A stretch of 64,000 nucleotides of DNA, from the NCBI GenBank assembly GCA_900472675.1, contig UCJA01000007.1, positions 124,001-188,000 of the forward strand, given 5' to 3'. The position numbers and the translations under genes were made by a program. The notes beneath the pieces were generated by a model. The model was not told where the DNA came from. It ran no database searches and saw nothing but the letters and a program-made list of their open reading frames with translations. This document shows positions 34,499-43,900 of the stretch, piece by piece; the first letter of the stretch is position 1; every line of letters begins with the position of its first letter. The DNA comes from Hyphomicrobiales bacterium (GTDB lineage: Bacteria > Pseudomonadota > Alphaproteobacteria > Rhizobiales > Rhizobiaceae).

Positions 34499-35815
34499 TC
34501 ACTGGTTGGTGAGCCCGGCAACGCCGAGATTTGCCCGCAGCGTCCTGCCTTCGTATTCGGTGCGGAAGAGCCCGCGTCTCTGGAGCTCCGGCACCACCAG
34601 GGTGACGAAATCCTCGAGACCCGACGGAAACAGCGGCGCCATGATGTTGAACCCGTCGGCAGCACCATCATGGAATCGCTCCTCCATGGCATCCGCGATC
34701 TGGGCAGGCGTACCGGCCACCTGCCAATGCCCGCGGGCGCCGGCAAAGTGCCGCGCCAGTTCGCGGATCGACAGGTTTTCGCGCTTGCCGAGGTCGATGA
34801 TCAGCTGTTGCCGGCTCTGGATCAGATTGGTCGGCGGCATCTCGGGCAAGGGCCCGTCGAGCGGATAGGCCGAAAGATCCTGGATGCTGAGATAGCTTGC
34901 AAGTAGCGCCACGCCGACCGCATCGGGGATGAGATCCTGCAGGGCGCGGTATTTCGCCTTTGCCTCGTCCTCGGTCGCAGCGACGATCGGCGAGATCCCC
35001 GGCATGACCTTGAGGTCGTCCTGAGCCCGGCCAAATTTGGCAAGCCGCGATTTTACGTCGGCGTAATAGGCCTTCGCCTCCGATTTCGTCTGCGATGCTG
35101 CAAACACCACGTCAGCCGTGCGCGCCGCCAGATCCTTGCCCACGTCCGATGCGCCGGCCTGCACCATGATCGGCCGTCCCTGCGGCGAGCGCTGGCTTTC
35201 CAGAATGCCGTCGACCGTAAAATGCGTACCGTGCCGGTGAACGGGATTAAGCTTCGACCGATCCGCGAAAGCGTTTCCATCAGGCGGCAGGTGGGCATGC
35301 TCGCCGACGCTGTCCCACAGTGCCAGTGCCGCATCGGCAAATTCCTCGGCGCGCTCGTAGCGCTGGGAATGCGGACGCAGGCCACTGGAGGCAAAATTCT
35401 CCGCCTCGAGCTCGCTTGCGGATGTCACGAGGTTCCAGCCGGCGCGACCACCGCTCAGCTGGTCGAGCGCTGCGAAACTGCGGGCAAGCCCGTAAGGCTC
35501 GGTGTAGCTGGTCGAAGCCGTTGCCACGAGCCCGATATGGGTCGTGTTGACGGCAAACGCGGCCAGCAGGCTGAGCGGCTCAAGCGCAGTCGATCGCGCG
35601 GCCTGGCTTGCAAGATCCGGATTGCGCTCGCGAATGGCAGCCGCATCCTCCACAAAGATCATGTCGAACTTACCGCGCTCGGCGATCTGCGCCAGGCCGA
35701 TAAAGTGACCGATATCGCTGCCCGCCTCAGCATAGGCGTCCGGATGCCGCCAGGCGGCAATATGATGACCGCCCGCCATCAGGAAGGCGCCAAGCTTCAT
35801 CTGACGATCAGTCAT
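34499..35815 (-). CDS. Flavin-dependent monooxygenase, NtaA/SnaA/DszA family
   Basis: A 438-residue luciferase-fold monooxygenase of the nitrilotriacetate/pristinamycin/dibenzothiophene-sulfone group. Typical segments are LGAFLMAGGHHIAAWRHP, KFDMIFVEDAA, STSYTEPYGLARSFAALDQLSGGRAGWNLVTS, and SPQGRPIMVQAGAS. These enzymes use FMNH2 from a separate reductase and cleave C-N or C-S bonds. There is no flavin-reductase gene in the window. Its start overlaps the stop of the second monooxygenase gene by ATGA. In this operon it may open or desulfurise a ring of the imported compound. Confidence 0.93.
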   Translation of the reverse strand: MTDRQMKLGAFLMAGGHHIAAWRHPDAYAEAGSDIGHFIGLAQIAERGKFDMIFVEDAAAIRERNPDLASQAARSTALEPLSLLAAFAVNTTHIGLVATASTSYTEPYGLARSFAALDQLSGGRAGWNLVTSASELEAENFASSGLRPHSQRYERAEEFADAALALWDSVGEHAHLPPDGNAFADRSKLNPVHRHGTHFTVDGILESQRSPQGRPIMVQAGASDVGKDLAARTADVVFAASQTKSEAKAYYADVKSRLAKFGRAQDDLKVMPGISPIVAATEDEAKAKYRALQDLIPDAVGVALLASYLSIQDLSAYPLDGPLPEMPPTNLIQSRQQLIIDLGKRENLSIRELARHFAGARGHWQVAGTPAQIADAMEERFHDGAADGFNIMAPLFPSGLEDFVTLVVPELQRRGLFRTEYEGRTLRANLGVAGLTNQ

Positions 35816-36894
35816 GGCTTACGCTCCTCTCTTGCACTGGCAGGATGTTTGGGATGCGTCAGTCCGAGCCTGTCTCGAAGAGTGTGTCCAGTCTTGCCGC
35901 CGATCAGGCCGCGCCGCTTAAGCTCGGGCACCACGCCGTCCAGAAATCGGGTGCCCATGGCAAGCGTCGGCGAAAGGATCGTGAAGCCGTCGAGGTGAGC
36001 GGCGTCGGCCAGATCCTGAAGCTGGTCGGCGATCATTCGCGCTGTGCCGACGATCCTCAAAGCGCGCAGAGGCTGCGCCGTGCTGTGTTGCGTCGAAAAA
36101 CGCAGCGCCTCGCTCGCCTCCTCGGCAGCCTGCAGGCTTGCCCCGACGACCGGCACGATGTTGGCGACCAGCCGGGCATCGGCTGATGCCCTGCCGGTGG
36201 CTTTCAGGGCTTTTGCCGCCTCCTGCGCGATCCCGATCACCTGCTCCATCGTGGATGCCTGGACGAGGAGGAGTTCGCCTGAGCGGAGAGCGAGCGCGTT
36301 ATCGCCTTCGTTCAGCATCTGCGCAATCACCGGCCTGCCCTGCGGCGAGCGGTTGACGTTGAGCGGTCCACGCACCGAAAAATGAGTTCCCGTGTGATGG
36401 GCGACATGCATTTTCTCCGGATCGAAGAAGCGGCCAACCGCCTTGTCGTACAGGAAGGCGCCATCCTCGAAACTGTCCCAGAGCGCGGTGACCAGATCGA
36501 GGTATTCGCTCTCCCGGTCCTGATCGCCGCTCGACGTCAAGGCCAGCCAGCCGGACCGGCCTTTACCGATCAGATCGAGGGAGGCAAAGCGACGGGCGAG
36601 GTTATAGGGCTCGTGCTGCAGGGTGGAGGCAGCTGCGATGAAGCCGATCCGGGTGGCCTTGGTCGCCAGGGAGGAAGCCAGCAGCGTGGGCTCGAAGGGC
36701 ACGGCCGTTGCAGACAGGTCGTCCAAAGGTCGAAGTCCCATTCGATCAGCGAGCAGGACAAAGGCGAAACCGGCGCTGTCTGCCGCGAGAACCTGGGCAA
36801 GCAATTCCTCGAACCCCAGGTGGCGGCCGTCGCGCGCATCCTGCCACGCGTCTGGATGGTGGCCGAAGGGAGTGAGCGAATAACCCAAAATCAT
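35812..36894 (-). CDS. Flavin-dependent monooxygenase, shorter NtaA-like family member
   Basis: A 360-residue luciferase-fold protein related to the adjacent NtaA-type enzyme: LGYSLTPFGHHPDAW, SAGFAFVLLADRMG, STLQHEPYNLARRFASLDLIGKGRSGWLALTS and SPQGRPVIAQ match it segment by segment. It lacks part of the insertion seen in the longer paralogue. Two paralogues in tandem could act on successive intermediates or form a heteromer. It follows the ABC ATPase gene by 16 bases. Confidence 0.9.
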   Translation of the reverse strand: MILGYSLTPFGHHPDAWQDARDGRHLGFEELLAQVLAADSAGFAFVLLADRMGLRPLDDLSATAVPFEPTLLASSLATKATRIGFIAAASTLQHEPYNLARRFASLDLIGKGRSGWLALTSSGDQDRESEYLDLVTALWDSFEDGAFLYDKAVGRFFDPEKMHVAHHTGTHFSVRGPLNVNRSPQGRPVIAQMLNEGDNALALRSGELLLVQASTMEQVIGIAQEAAKALKATGRASADARLVANIVPVVGASLQAAEEASEALRFSTQHSTAQPLRALRIVGTARMIADQLQDLADAAHLDGFTILSPTLAMGTRFLDGVVPELKRRGLIGGKTGHTLRDRLGLTHPKHPASAREERKP

Positions 36895-36910
36895 CGGGAT
36901 GCAACCTCGG

Positions 36911-37843
36911 CTAGATTGAAAATACCGCTTCGCGGGTCAGATGGCCGGTGACGCTTCCGTCCACGCCCGTTACGGCGAGGGTATCGGTATTGCCGGCCAC
37001 CATCATGGAGAGCGCGTCGCGCAGATTCGCTCCCGCGGCAATACGGGGTGCACTGGCGTCCGGAACCCCGGCAAGCGCTGCGTCGGAGACGGTAAACAGG
37101 CTGAGCCGCTTGATCGCGCGGTCGACGCCGACGAAATTGGAGACGAACTCGTCCACCGGCTTGGAGAGGATGGCATCCGGCGTGTCGTACTGGACGATCC
37201 TGCCTGCCTTCATGATGGCGATGCGATCGCCCAGCCGGATCGCCTCGTCCAGGTCATGCGTGACGAGAACCACCGTCTTGCGCACCCGGCTGAGGATCTG
37301 CCGGAATTCGTCCTGCAGCCTTGCGCGGGCGATCGGGTCGATCGCACCGAAGGGTTCGTCCATCAGAAGCACGGCCGGATCTGCCGCCAGCGCGCGGGCA
37401 ACGCCGATGCGCTGCCTCTGCCCGCCGGACAGCTGGCGCGGGTACCGGTTCAGCATTTCGTCCGGGTCAAGGCCGACGAGATCCAGCAGTTCCGCCGTAC
37501 GGGTCGCGATGCGGGACTTGTCCCAGCCCAGCAGGTTCGGCACGGCGGCAATGTTTTCCGCAATCGTCATGTGCGGAAACAGGCCGACGTTCTGGATCAC
37601 ATAGCCGATATGGCGGCGCAGCTGCACCGGATCGGCCTGCATCACATCCTCGCCGTTGACGAAGATACGCCCTTCTGTCGGCTCGATCAGCCGATTGATC
37701 ATCCGCATGGTCGTGGTCTTGCCGCAGCCGGACGGGCCAATCAGCGCGACGGTCGATCCTTCCGCCACGTCGAGCGTCAGATCGTCGACCGAAGGGGGCG
37801 CGTTTTCGGCATAGCGCTTGGTGACGTTCTCCATGCGGATCAT
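36911..37843 (-). CDS. ABC importer ATPase, betaine/choline/carnitine class (OpuCA type)
   Basis: A 310-residue ATPase with Walker A (GPSGCGKTT), Q-loop, [16 protein letters not shown] and Walker B (VLLMDEPFGAID), plus a C-terminal regulatory part with one CBS-like repeat (residues about 240-305). The first lines, MIRMENVTKRY and PTEGRIFVNGEDV, are those of OpuCA/ProV-like proteins. It is shorter than classical OpuCA (about 380 residues), having a reduced CBS region. It overlaps the permease gene by ATGA. With two permeases and a binding protein it forms an importer for a quaternary-amine-like compound. Confidence 0.93.
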   Translation of the reverse strand: MIRMENVTKRYAENAPPSVDDLTLDVAEGSTVALIGPSGCGKTTTMRMINRLIEPTEGRIFVNGEDVMQADPVQLRRHIGYVIQNVGLFPHMTIAENIAAVPNLLGWDKSRIATRTAELLDLVGLDPDEMLNRYPRQLSGGQRQRIGVARALAADPAVLLMDEPFGAIDPIARARLQDEFRQILSRVRKTVVLVTHDLDEAIRLGDRIAIMKAGRIVQYDTPDAILSKPVDEFVSNFVGVDRAIKRLSLFTVSDAALAGVPDASAPRIAAGANLRDALSMMVAGNTDTLAVTGVDGSVTGHLTREAVFSI

Positions 37844-38481
37844 GCGGGCGATCTTTCTGCAAACAGTCGCTTTTCGATGAAGCCGAGGCTGAACTCCGTG
37901 CCAAGCGCCAGGATGGCAATCGGCACCGCCCCGACCAGCAGGCGCGACATGTCCATCATGCTGATGCCGCCGGCAATGAAATCGCCGAGCCCCCCGCCGC
38001 CGATGAAGGGCGCGAGCGTTGCCCCGGCCAGCACCTGGACCGCAGCGGTTCTGGCGCCGGCAAACATGGCAGGCGCTGCGAGCGGAATGCGGATCTTGCG
38101 CAGCACCTGGCTGCGGCTCATGCCCATGCCGATTGCCGCCTCGACCGCATCGGCATCCACATCCCGCAGTCCCACATAGGCATTGAGCAGGATGGGCGGC
38201 AGTGCCAGCACGGTGAGTGCCACGATCGACGGCATCAGCCCGATCCCGAGCAGCGGCATCATGATGGCAAGGATCGCAAGGCTCGGGATCGTCCGAAGCG
38301 CATTGATCGTGCTGATGACGCTGAAGGCGAAGCGACCATGATTGACGATCGCGACCGCAAGCGGCAGGGCGATCAGGAGCGCAATGGCAAGCGAAATGCC
38401 GGACATCAGCAAATGCTGCCCAAGCGCCCGAAGGAACGTGTCGGGATGCTCGGCGATCCAGGAAAGGGCCTTGTTCAGCAT
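37840..38481 (-). CDS. ABC importer permease, betaine/choline class (OpuCB/OpuCD type)
   Basis: A 213-residue inner-membrane permease with five to six hydrophobic segments and the BPD_transp_1 EAA loop in GMGMSRSQVLRKIRIPLAAPAM. The INALRTIPSLAILAIMMPLLGIG segment is typical of osmoprotectant importer permeases. It is one of two non-identical permeases of the same system. The final part, GAVPIAILALGTEFSLGFIEKRLF, is the usual C-terminus of the class. Confidence 0.93.
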   Translation of the reverse strand: MLNKALSWIAEHPDTFLRALGQHLLMSGISLAIALLIALPLAVAIVNHGRFAFSVISTINALRTIPSLAILAIMMPLLGIGLMPSIVALTVLALPPILLNAYVGLRDVDADAVEAAIGMGMSRSQVLRKIRIPLAAPAMFAGARTAAVQVLAGATLAPFIGGGGLGDFIAGGISMMDMSRLLVGAVPIAILALGTEFSLGFIEKRLFAERSPA

Positions 38482-38491
38482 GCTCCCATCC

Positions 38492-39109
38492 TCACTGCCA
38501 CCGGATCAGGGCACGTTCGGCCCAGCTGAGCGCCAGGTCGAAGCCGATGGCGAGCAAAGCCGTCAGGATACCGCCGACCAGGATCTTTTCCGGGTACTCC
38601 TGGTCGATGCCGATCAGGATGATCACGCCCAGGCCGCCGCCGTCGATAAAGGCCGCAACCGTCGCGATCCCGATCGTCGTCACCAGTGCGATCCGGGCGC
38701 CCGAAAGGATCAGCGGCGCCGCCAGTGGCAGTTCGATCCGGAAGAGGCGCTGCCAGCGGCTGTACCCCATGCCGTCGGCTGCATCGAGCACATCGGCGGA
38801 GACGCCGCGAAGTCCCGTCACGATATTGCGGAGCAGGATCAGCAGGCAGTAGGACGACAGGCCGATCAGCGCCGGCTCCATGCCGAGACCGACCAGCGGG
38901 ATCAAAAGTGCAAACAGCGCAAGGCTGGGGATGACGAAGATGACGTTGGCGATCGTCAGCGCCACCGCATAGACCCTCGGTCGTCGCGCGCAGAAGATGC
39001 CGATGACCAGCGCGATGGCGAGGCCGATCAGAACCGCCGAGATCGAAAGCACCAGATGCTGCCAGACGGCGAGCGCGATTTCCGGAATATGTTTGGGGGC
39101 CCACTTCAA
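38492..39109 (-). CDS. ABC importer permease, betaine/choline class, second subunit
   Basis: A 205-residue permease similar to its neighbour: FVIPSLALFALLIPLVGLGM and the EAA loop DGMGYSRWQRLFRIELPLAAPLIL. The start appears to be a TTG at 39109; no in-frame ATG or GTG lies upstream before a stop, and an AGAGAG ribosome-binding-like sequence is present. A weak start would fit lower expression than the binding protein. It lies 114 bases downstream of the binding-protein gene, across a hairpin with a T-run. Confidence 0.88.
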   Translation of the reverse strand: MKWAPKHIPEIALAVWQHLVLSISAVLIGLAIALVIGIFCARRPRVYAVALTIANVIFVIPSLALFALLIPLVGLGMEPALIGLSSYCLLILLRNIVTGLRGVSADVLDAADGMGYSRWQRLFRIELPLAAPLILSGARIALVTTIGIATVAAFIDGGGLGVIILIGIDQEYPEKILVGGILTALLAIGFDLALSWAERALIRWQ

Positions 39110-39150
39110 ACGGTCGTAGCTCTCTCGGCAAGTATCCTGATCGGCACATC

Positions 39151-39182
39151 AAAAATGCGGCGGAGCTTGTGGCTCCGTCGCA
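39151..39182 (-). terminator. Intrinsic terminator-like hairpin after the betaine-type binding-protein gene
   Basis: An 11-bp stem with one G-T pair (39156-39166 with 39172-39182), 5-base loop, followed on the minus strand by five T residues (39151-39155). It sits between the binding-protein gene and the permease genes of the same operon, so it probably gives partial termination and more binding protein than membrane subunits. Confidence 0.7.
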
Positions 39183-39223
39183 TGCTTATCACATAGGGCG
39201 CGATAGCGCCTTTCGACAGCCTG

Positions 39224-40099
39224 TCAGAGGCCCTGCGACTTCAGGAACTCCGCCGCGACATCGGCGGGCTCTTCCTTGTCACGATCGACCTTGGCATTCA
39301 GCCCGCGCATGTTCTCATTGTTGAGAAGCGGGCTGATCCTGTTCAGCACCTCGGCGATCTTGGGGTTCTTGGCAAGCGCGTCCTGACGAACGACCGGCAC
39401 GAGATAGTAGGGCGGGAAGAGGTTCTTGTCGTCCGCAAGCACGACAAGCTTGTTCTCGGCGATCTGCCAGTCGGTCGCAAAACCATAGGAGACATCGAGA
39501 TCCTTGCTGGTCAGTGCGCTGTAGCGAATACCGAGCTTGGCGAAAATCTTGAATTCCTTGAACTGGATTCCGTAGACCTGCTTCAGGCCAGGCAACCCGT
39601 CCTTGCGATCGCCGAAACCGGCCTCGGCGCCGAAGGTGAGATCCTTGGAAACCGGACCCAGATCCGACAGTGTCTTCAGCTTGTACTTCTCGGCCGTTTC
39701 CGGAAGCGTGATGATCGCATAGCCGTTGTTGATCTTGGTCGGATCGAGCAGCGTCAGCTTGAGGTTCTTCTCGTAGTAATCCTTGACCTCGCCGTAGATC
39801 TTCTCGGCGCTGCCTGACAGATCGCCCTTGACGACGGCAGCGAGCGCCGTTCCCGTATATTCCGGGTAGAGATCGATTTCGCCAGTGGTGAGCGCCGTGT
39901 GGGCAACCAGAGTTGCACCGAGGTTGAGCCGCCGCTCGACTTCCACGCCCGCTTTTTCCAGCGCCTGCGCATAGATTTCGGCAACGACGAACTGCTCGGT
40001 GAAGTTCTTGCTGCCGATCTTGACGGCCTCAGCCTGGGCGGGAGCCGCGAGCCCTATAAGTGTGGACGCAATCAGCCCCGCAACGATTTTCAAATTCAT
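39224..40099 (-). CDS. Periplasmic binding protein, betaine/choline class (OpuCC/OsmF type)
   Basis: Exported binding protein of about 291 residues with a signal peptide (LIGLAAPAQAEA). The mature protein starts with the family hallmark VKIGSKNFTEQFVVAEI and contains TGEIDLYPEYTGTALAA, the two segments that line the ligand pocket of OpuCC, OsmF and YehZ-like proteins. AGGGGA precedes the ATG at 40099. Ligands of the class are glycine betaine, choline, carnitine and, for EgtU of Streptococcus pneumoniae, ergothioneine. It is the first gene of the operon that ends with the MIO-less lyase. Confidence 0.93.
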   Translation of the reverse strand: MNLKIVAGLIASTLIGLAAPAQAEAVKIGSKNFTEQFVVAEIYAQALEKAGVEVERRLNLGATLVAHTALTTGEIDLYPEYTGTALAAVVKGDLSGSAEKIYGEVKDYYEKNLKLTLLDPTKINNGYAIITLPETAEKYKLKTLSDLGPVSKDLTFGAEAGFGDRKDGLPGLKQVYGIQFKEFKIFAKLGIRYSALTSKDLDVSYGFATDWQIAENKLVVLADDKNLFPPYYLVPVVRQDALAKNPKIAEVLNRISPLLNNENMRGLNAKVDRDKEEPADVAAEFLKSQGL

Positions 40100-40417
40100 C
40101 AGCTTCCCCTGTTGGCCTAGCGGCAATGACATTTCTTAGCGGCTTTATGATCCGGCTGCACAGGACACCATGCTATTTTCCGGCAAGCCCTTGGAAGAAA
40201 TGCCCGCTGAAACGTCAAAGGCAAGTGGCACCTGGCCTCCCGTCTGCAATCGCCTGGCAGGGGCCACGCCACTGAAAAACAAAACCCCATCCTGGCGAGA
40301 TCAAGTCGGTGACGAAGGTCGACCTGCCGCGGCCAAGGCCGCGCACCGGTGCTGCAACCTCGGCGCTTAGGGAGCGACTGATGGCGGACCTGGGCCTCAT
40401 AAATTGAGGGCACAGCC
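40100..40417. other. Intergenic region upstream of the betaine-type importer operon
   Basis: About 318 bases between the importer operon and the 3' end of the dppF-like gene; both are leftward. It must hold the promoter of the importer operon. A near-palindrome CGCGGCC-AA-GGCCGCG lies around 40327-40342 and may end the dppF transcript. I could not define a promoter and see no gene; no regulator gene lies in the importer operon itself. Confidence 0.4.
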
Positions 40418-41406
40418 TTAATTGCGCAGGCAGGCGCTGAAATGCCCCGGCGAGATTTCCACCGGCGGCGGCACGACCTGCGCACAGGCCTCGAAAGCCA
40501 CCGGACAGCGGGTGCGGAAAACGCAGCCGGACGGCGGATTAATCGGGCTCGGGATATCCCCCTTCAGCAGGATCCGCTCGCGCTTTGCGGCAAGATCCGT
40601 GCTCGGCATCGCCGACAACAGCGCCTGGGTATAGGGATGGCTGGGATTGGAATAGAGCTTTCGGGTCGGCGCCACTTCCATGACGCGGCCGAGATACATC
40701 ACGATCACCCGGTCGCTGATATGCTCGACCACCGCCAGGTCGTGCGCGATGAACAGCATGGTGAGGTTGAACTTGAAGCGCAACTCGTCGAGCAGGTTGA
40801 TGATCTGCGCCTGGATCGACACGTCAAGCGCGGAGACCGGCTCGTCGGCGACGATGAATTCCGGCTGCACGGCCAAGGCCCGCGCGATGCCGATGCGCTG
40901 GCGCTGCCCGCCGGAGAACTCGTGCGGAAAGCGCTCAATATAGTCGGCCGACAGGCCCACCTGCTCCAGCAGCTCGACCGCCCGCTCCTCCCGCTCCGAC
41001 GGCTGGCCGATGGCGTGAAGGCCGAGCGTGTGCATCAGCATGGTGCGCACTTTTTCGCGCGGATTGAGGCTGGCATAGGGATCCTGGAAGACGATCTGCA
41101 TCCGCCGGCGGAATGTTCGCATCTGCGGCGGCGGCAGCTTGCCGATATCGATGCCATCGAACTCGACCTTGCCGGAGCTGGCTTCCTCAAGCCGCAAAAC
41201 GGTACGGCCAACGGTCGTTTTGCCCGAGCCGGATTCTCCGACCAGCCCGACCACCTCGCCCTTGCGGATCGAGAAGGTCACGTCGTTGACCGCTTGCACG
41301 GCATTGACGACGCGGTTGAGGACGCCGCCGCGGATCGGAAAGTGCTTGTGCAGCCCAGTGACGCGAAGCAGTTCGGGGCGATGCGGTTTTTGCGGCATCT
41401 GGTCCA

Positions 41407-41407
<1 letters not shown>
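40418..41407 (-). CDS. Peptide-type ABC importer ATPase (DppF type)
   Basis: A 329-residue ATPase. Walker A (GESGSGKTT), signature [16 protein letters not shown] and Walker B (FIVADEPVSALD) are complete, and the oligopeptide-type C-terminal extension has the cysteine-containing GCVFRTRCPVAFEAC. It ends the left arm of the large divergent regulon and overlaps dppD by one base (TGATG). No permease or binding-protein gene lies beside it. The most economical partner is the permease and binding-protein set at 56.8-60.4 kb on the right arm. Confidence 0.94.
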
Positions 41408-42450
<1,043 letters not shown>

Positions 42451-42490
42451 GCAATGCCCTCTTCTGGCGGCGTTTTTTTAACTGGGCTGA

Positions 42491-43900
42491 TCATGCGGGG
42501 TGGGCAGAAGCGGTTCTTGCATCCGGTACCGTATACTGACCCCAACCCGGCACGCCGTCGATGGTCCCATGCCGGAAAACCAATCTGCCGGCGACAATGG
42601 TGCCGGTGACGCGGCCCGTAAAGCGCATGCCCTGATAGAGTTGGGCAACCTCGCGGGCATGGGTGAACAGATCCGGACCATTGACTTTGGTTTCTGCGGC
42701 CAGATCGACCAGCATGAGATCGGCGTCGAAGCCGACAGCGATCTGTCCCTTGCTCTGCGCTAGGCCGAACCGCTTGGCGCCATTGGTGCTGATCAGTTCC
42801 ACGGCCTGGGCCAGATCGACCCGTCCTTCTGCCACCGCGTTCAGCATCATCGGCACGAGAATTTCCAGCCCCGGCGCACCCGCCGGCGAAGCGATGAAAT
42901 GGTCTTTCGAAGCATATTTTTCCGCATGGGAAAACGAGGCATGATCGGTCGTGACATGGGTGATCACCCCGTCGGAAATCGCCTGCCAGAGGGCTGCCTG
43001 GTGCCTTGCGTCACGCACCGGCGGGTTGATCTTGGCAAACACGCCGGCCGTTTGCACGTCCTCGACGGTGCGGATCAGGTAATGCGGGCAGGTCTCGGCG
43101 GAAAAATCGGACGTGCCGGCGAAGTGACGCAGCACGTCGACTGTTTCTGCGCTGGTAACATGGGCGATATGCAGCTTGGCTTTTGCGATGATATTCATCG
43201 CCAGGAGCTTGGCTACGGCCACGGATTCGCAGATCGGTGGTCGCGCGGCATTGTGGGTGGTGGCGAGCGATTGATCAAGCAACGCGGCCTTCGCCTCGAA
43301 ATGCGCCAGCAGTTCGGCGCTCTCGGCATGCACGACCACCGGCAGATCGGTTTTTGCCGCGGCCTGCAGAACCATCAGCTGGTCCGCCTCGTCGGGATAG
43401 GCCAGCCCGGCAAACTCGTCTTCGCGGCCCTTCGGCATCGGCGTGGTGAACACCTTGAACGCAACGATGCCACTGTCGACCATCGCCTTCAGATCGGCGT
43501 CTGCCAAGGAGCCCGGCGCGGCATAGAGGCCGAAATTCACCAGCGCATGTTCGGCAAAGTGGTCGCGGCGAATGATCACGCGTTCCGCGCTGTTGCAGCA
43601 GGGCTTGCTGATCGGCATTTCGAAAAGCGTGGTGATCCCGCCGGCTGCTGCTGCCCGGGTTTCGCTCTCGACCGTGCCGCGATGCGGAAAAGCCGGGGCG
43701 CGGATATGGCAATGGATGTCGATCGCACCCGGCAGCAGATGCTGGCCGGTCGCATCGATGGTCGTGTCCGCACTCCCCTCGCCCGGAGACAAAAGGGCCG
43801 CGATGCGCCCGCCGGACACCGCAACGTCGAGACGCGCCAACCCTTGAAGGGTCAGCACCTCTGCGCCGCGGATCATCAGGTCATAGCCGGCTGCGCTCAT
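42491..43900 (-). CDS. Cyclic amidohydrolase (dihydroorotase/hydantoinase/allantoinase family)
   Basis: A 469-residue TIM-barrel metalloenzyme. All ligands of a binuclear site are visible: His 63 and His 65 in DIHCH, the lysine to be carboxylated (Lys 149 in AFKVF), a His in VHAES, another in IAHVTS and the Asp of TTDHAS. It would open a cyclic amide such as a hydantoin, dihydropyrimidine, dihydroorotate or allantoin. I set the start at the ATG overlapping the upstream gene (ATGA at 43897-43900); the frame is open for 80 codons further but into that gene. The substrate is unassigned. Confidence 0.9.
   Translation of the reverse strand: MSAAGYDLMIRGAEVLTLQGLARLDVAVSGGRIAALLSPGEGSADTTIDATGQHLLPGAIDIHCHIRAPAFPHRGTVESETRAAAAGGITTLFEMPISKPCCNSAERVIIRRDHFAEHALVNFGLYAAPGSLADADLKAMVDSGIVAFKVFTTPMPKGREDEFAGLAYPDEADQLMVLQAAAKTDLPVVVHAESAELLAHFEAKAALLDQSLATTHNAARPPICESVAVAKLLAMNIIAKAKLHIAHVTSAETVDVLRHFAGTSDFSAETCPHYLIRTVEDVQTAGVFAKINPPVRDARHQAALWQAISDGVITHVTTDHASFSHAEKYASKDHFIASPAGAPGLEILVPMMLNAVAEGRVDLAQAVELISTNGAKRFGLAQSKGQIAVGFDADLMLVDLAAETKVNGPDLFTHAREVAQLYQGMRFTGRVTGTIVAGRLVFRHGTIDGVPGWGQYTVPDARTASAHPA

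Noticed and set aside
40322..40343. Near-palindrome CGCGGCC-AA-GGCCGCG as a terminator
   Set aside because: The loop is too short, no T-run follows, and such patterns are common in GC-rich DNA; mentioned only as a possibility.
40170..40370. 66-codon plus-strand frame in the gap before the betaine importer operon
   Set aside because: No ribosome-binding site, no recognisable product, and the gap must contain the operon's promoter.
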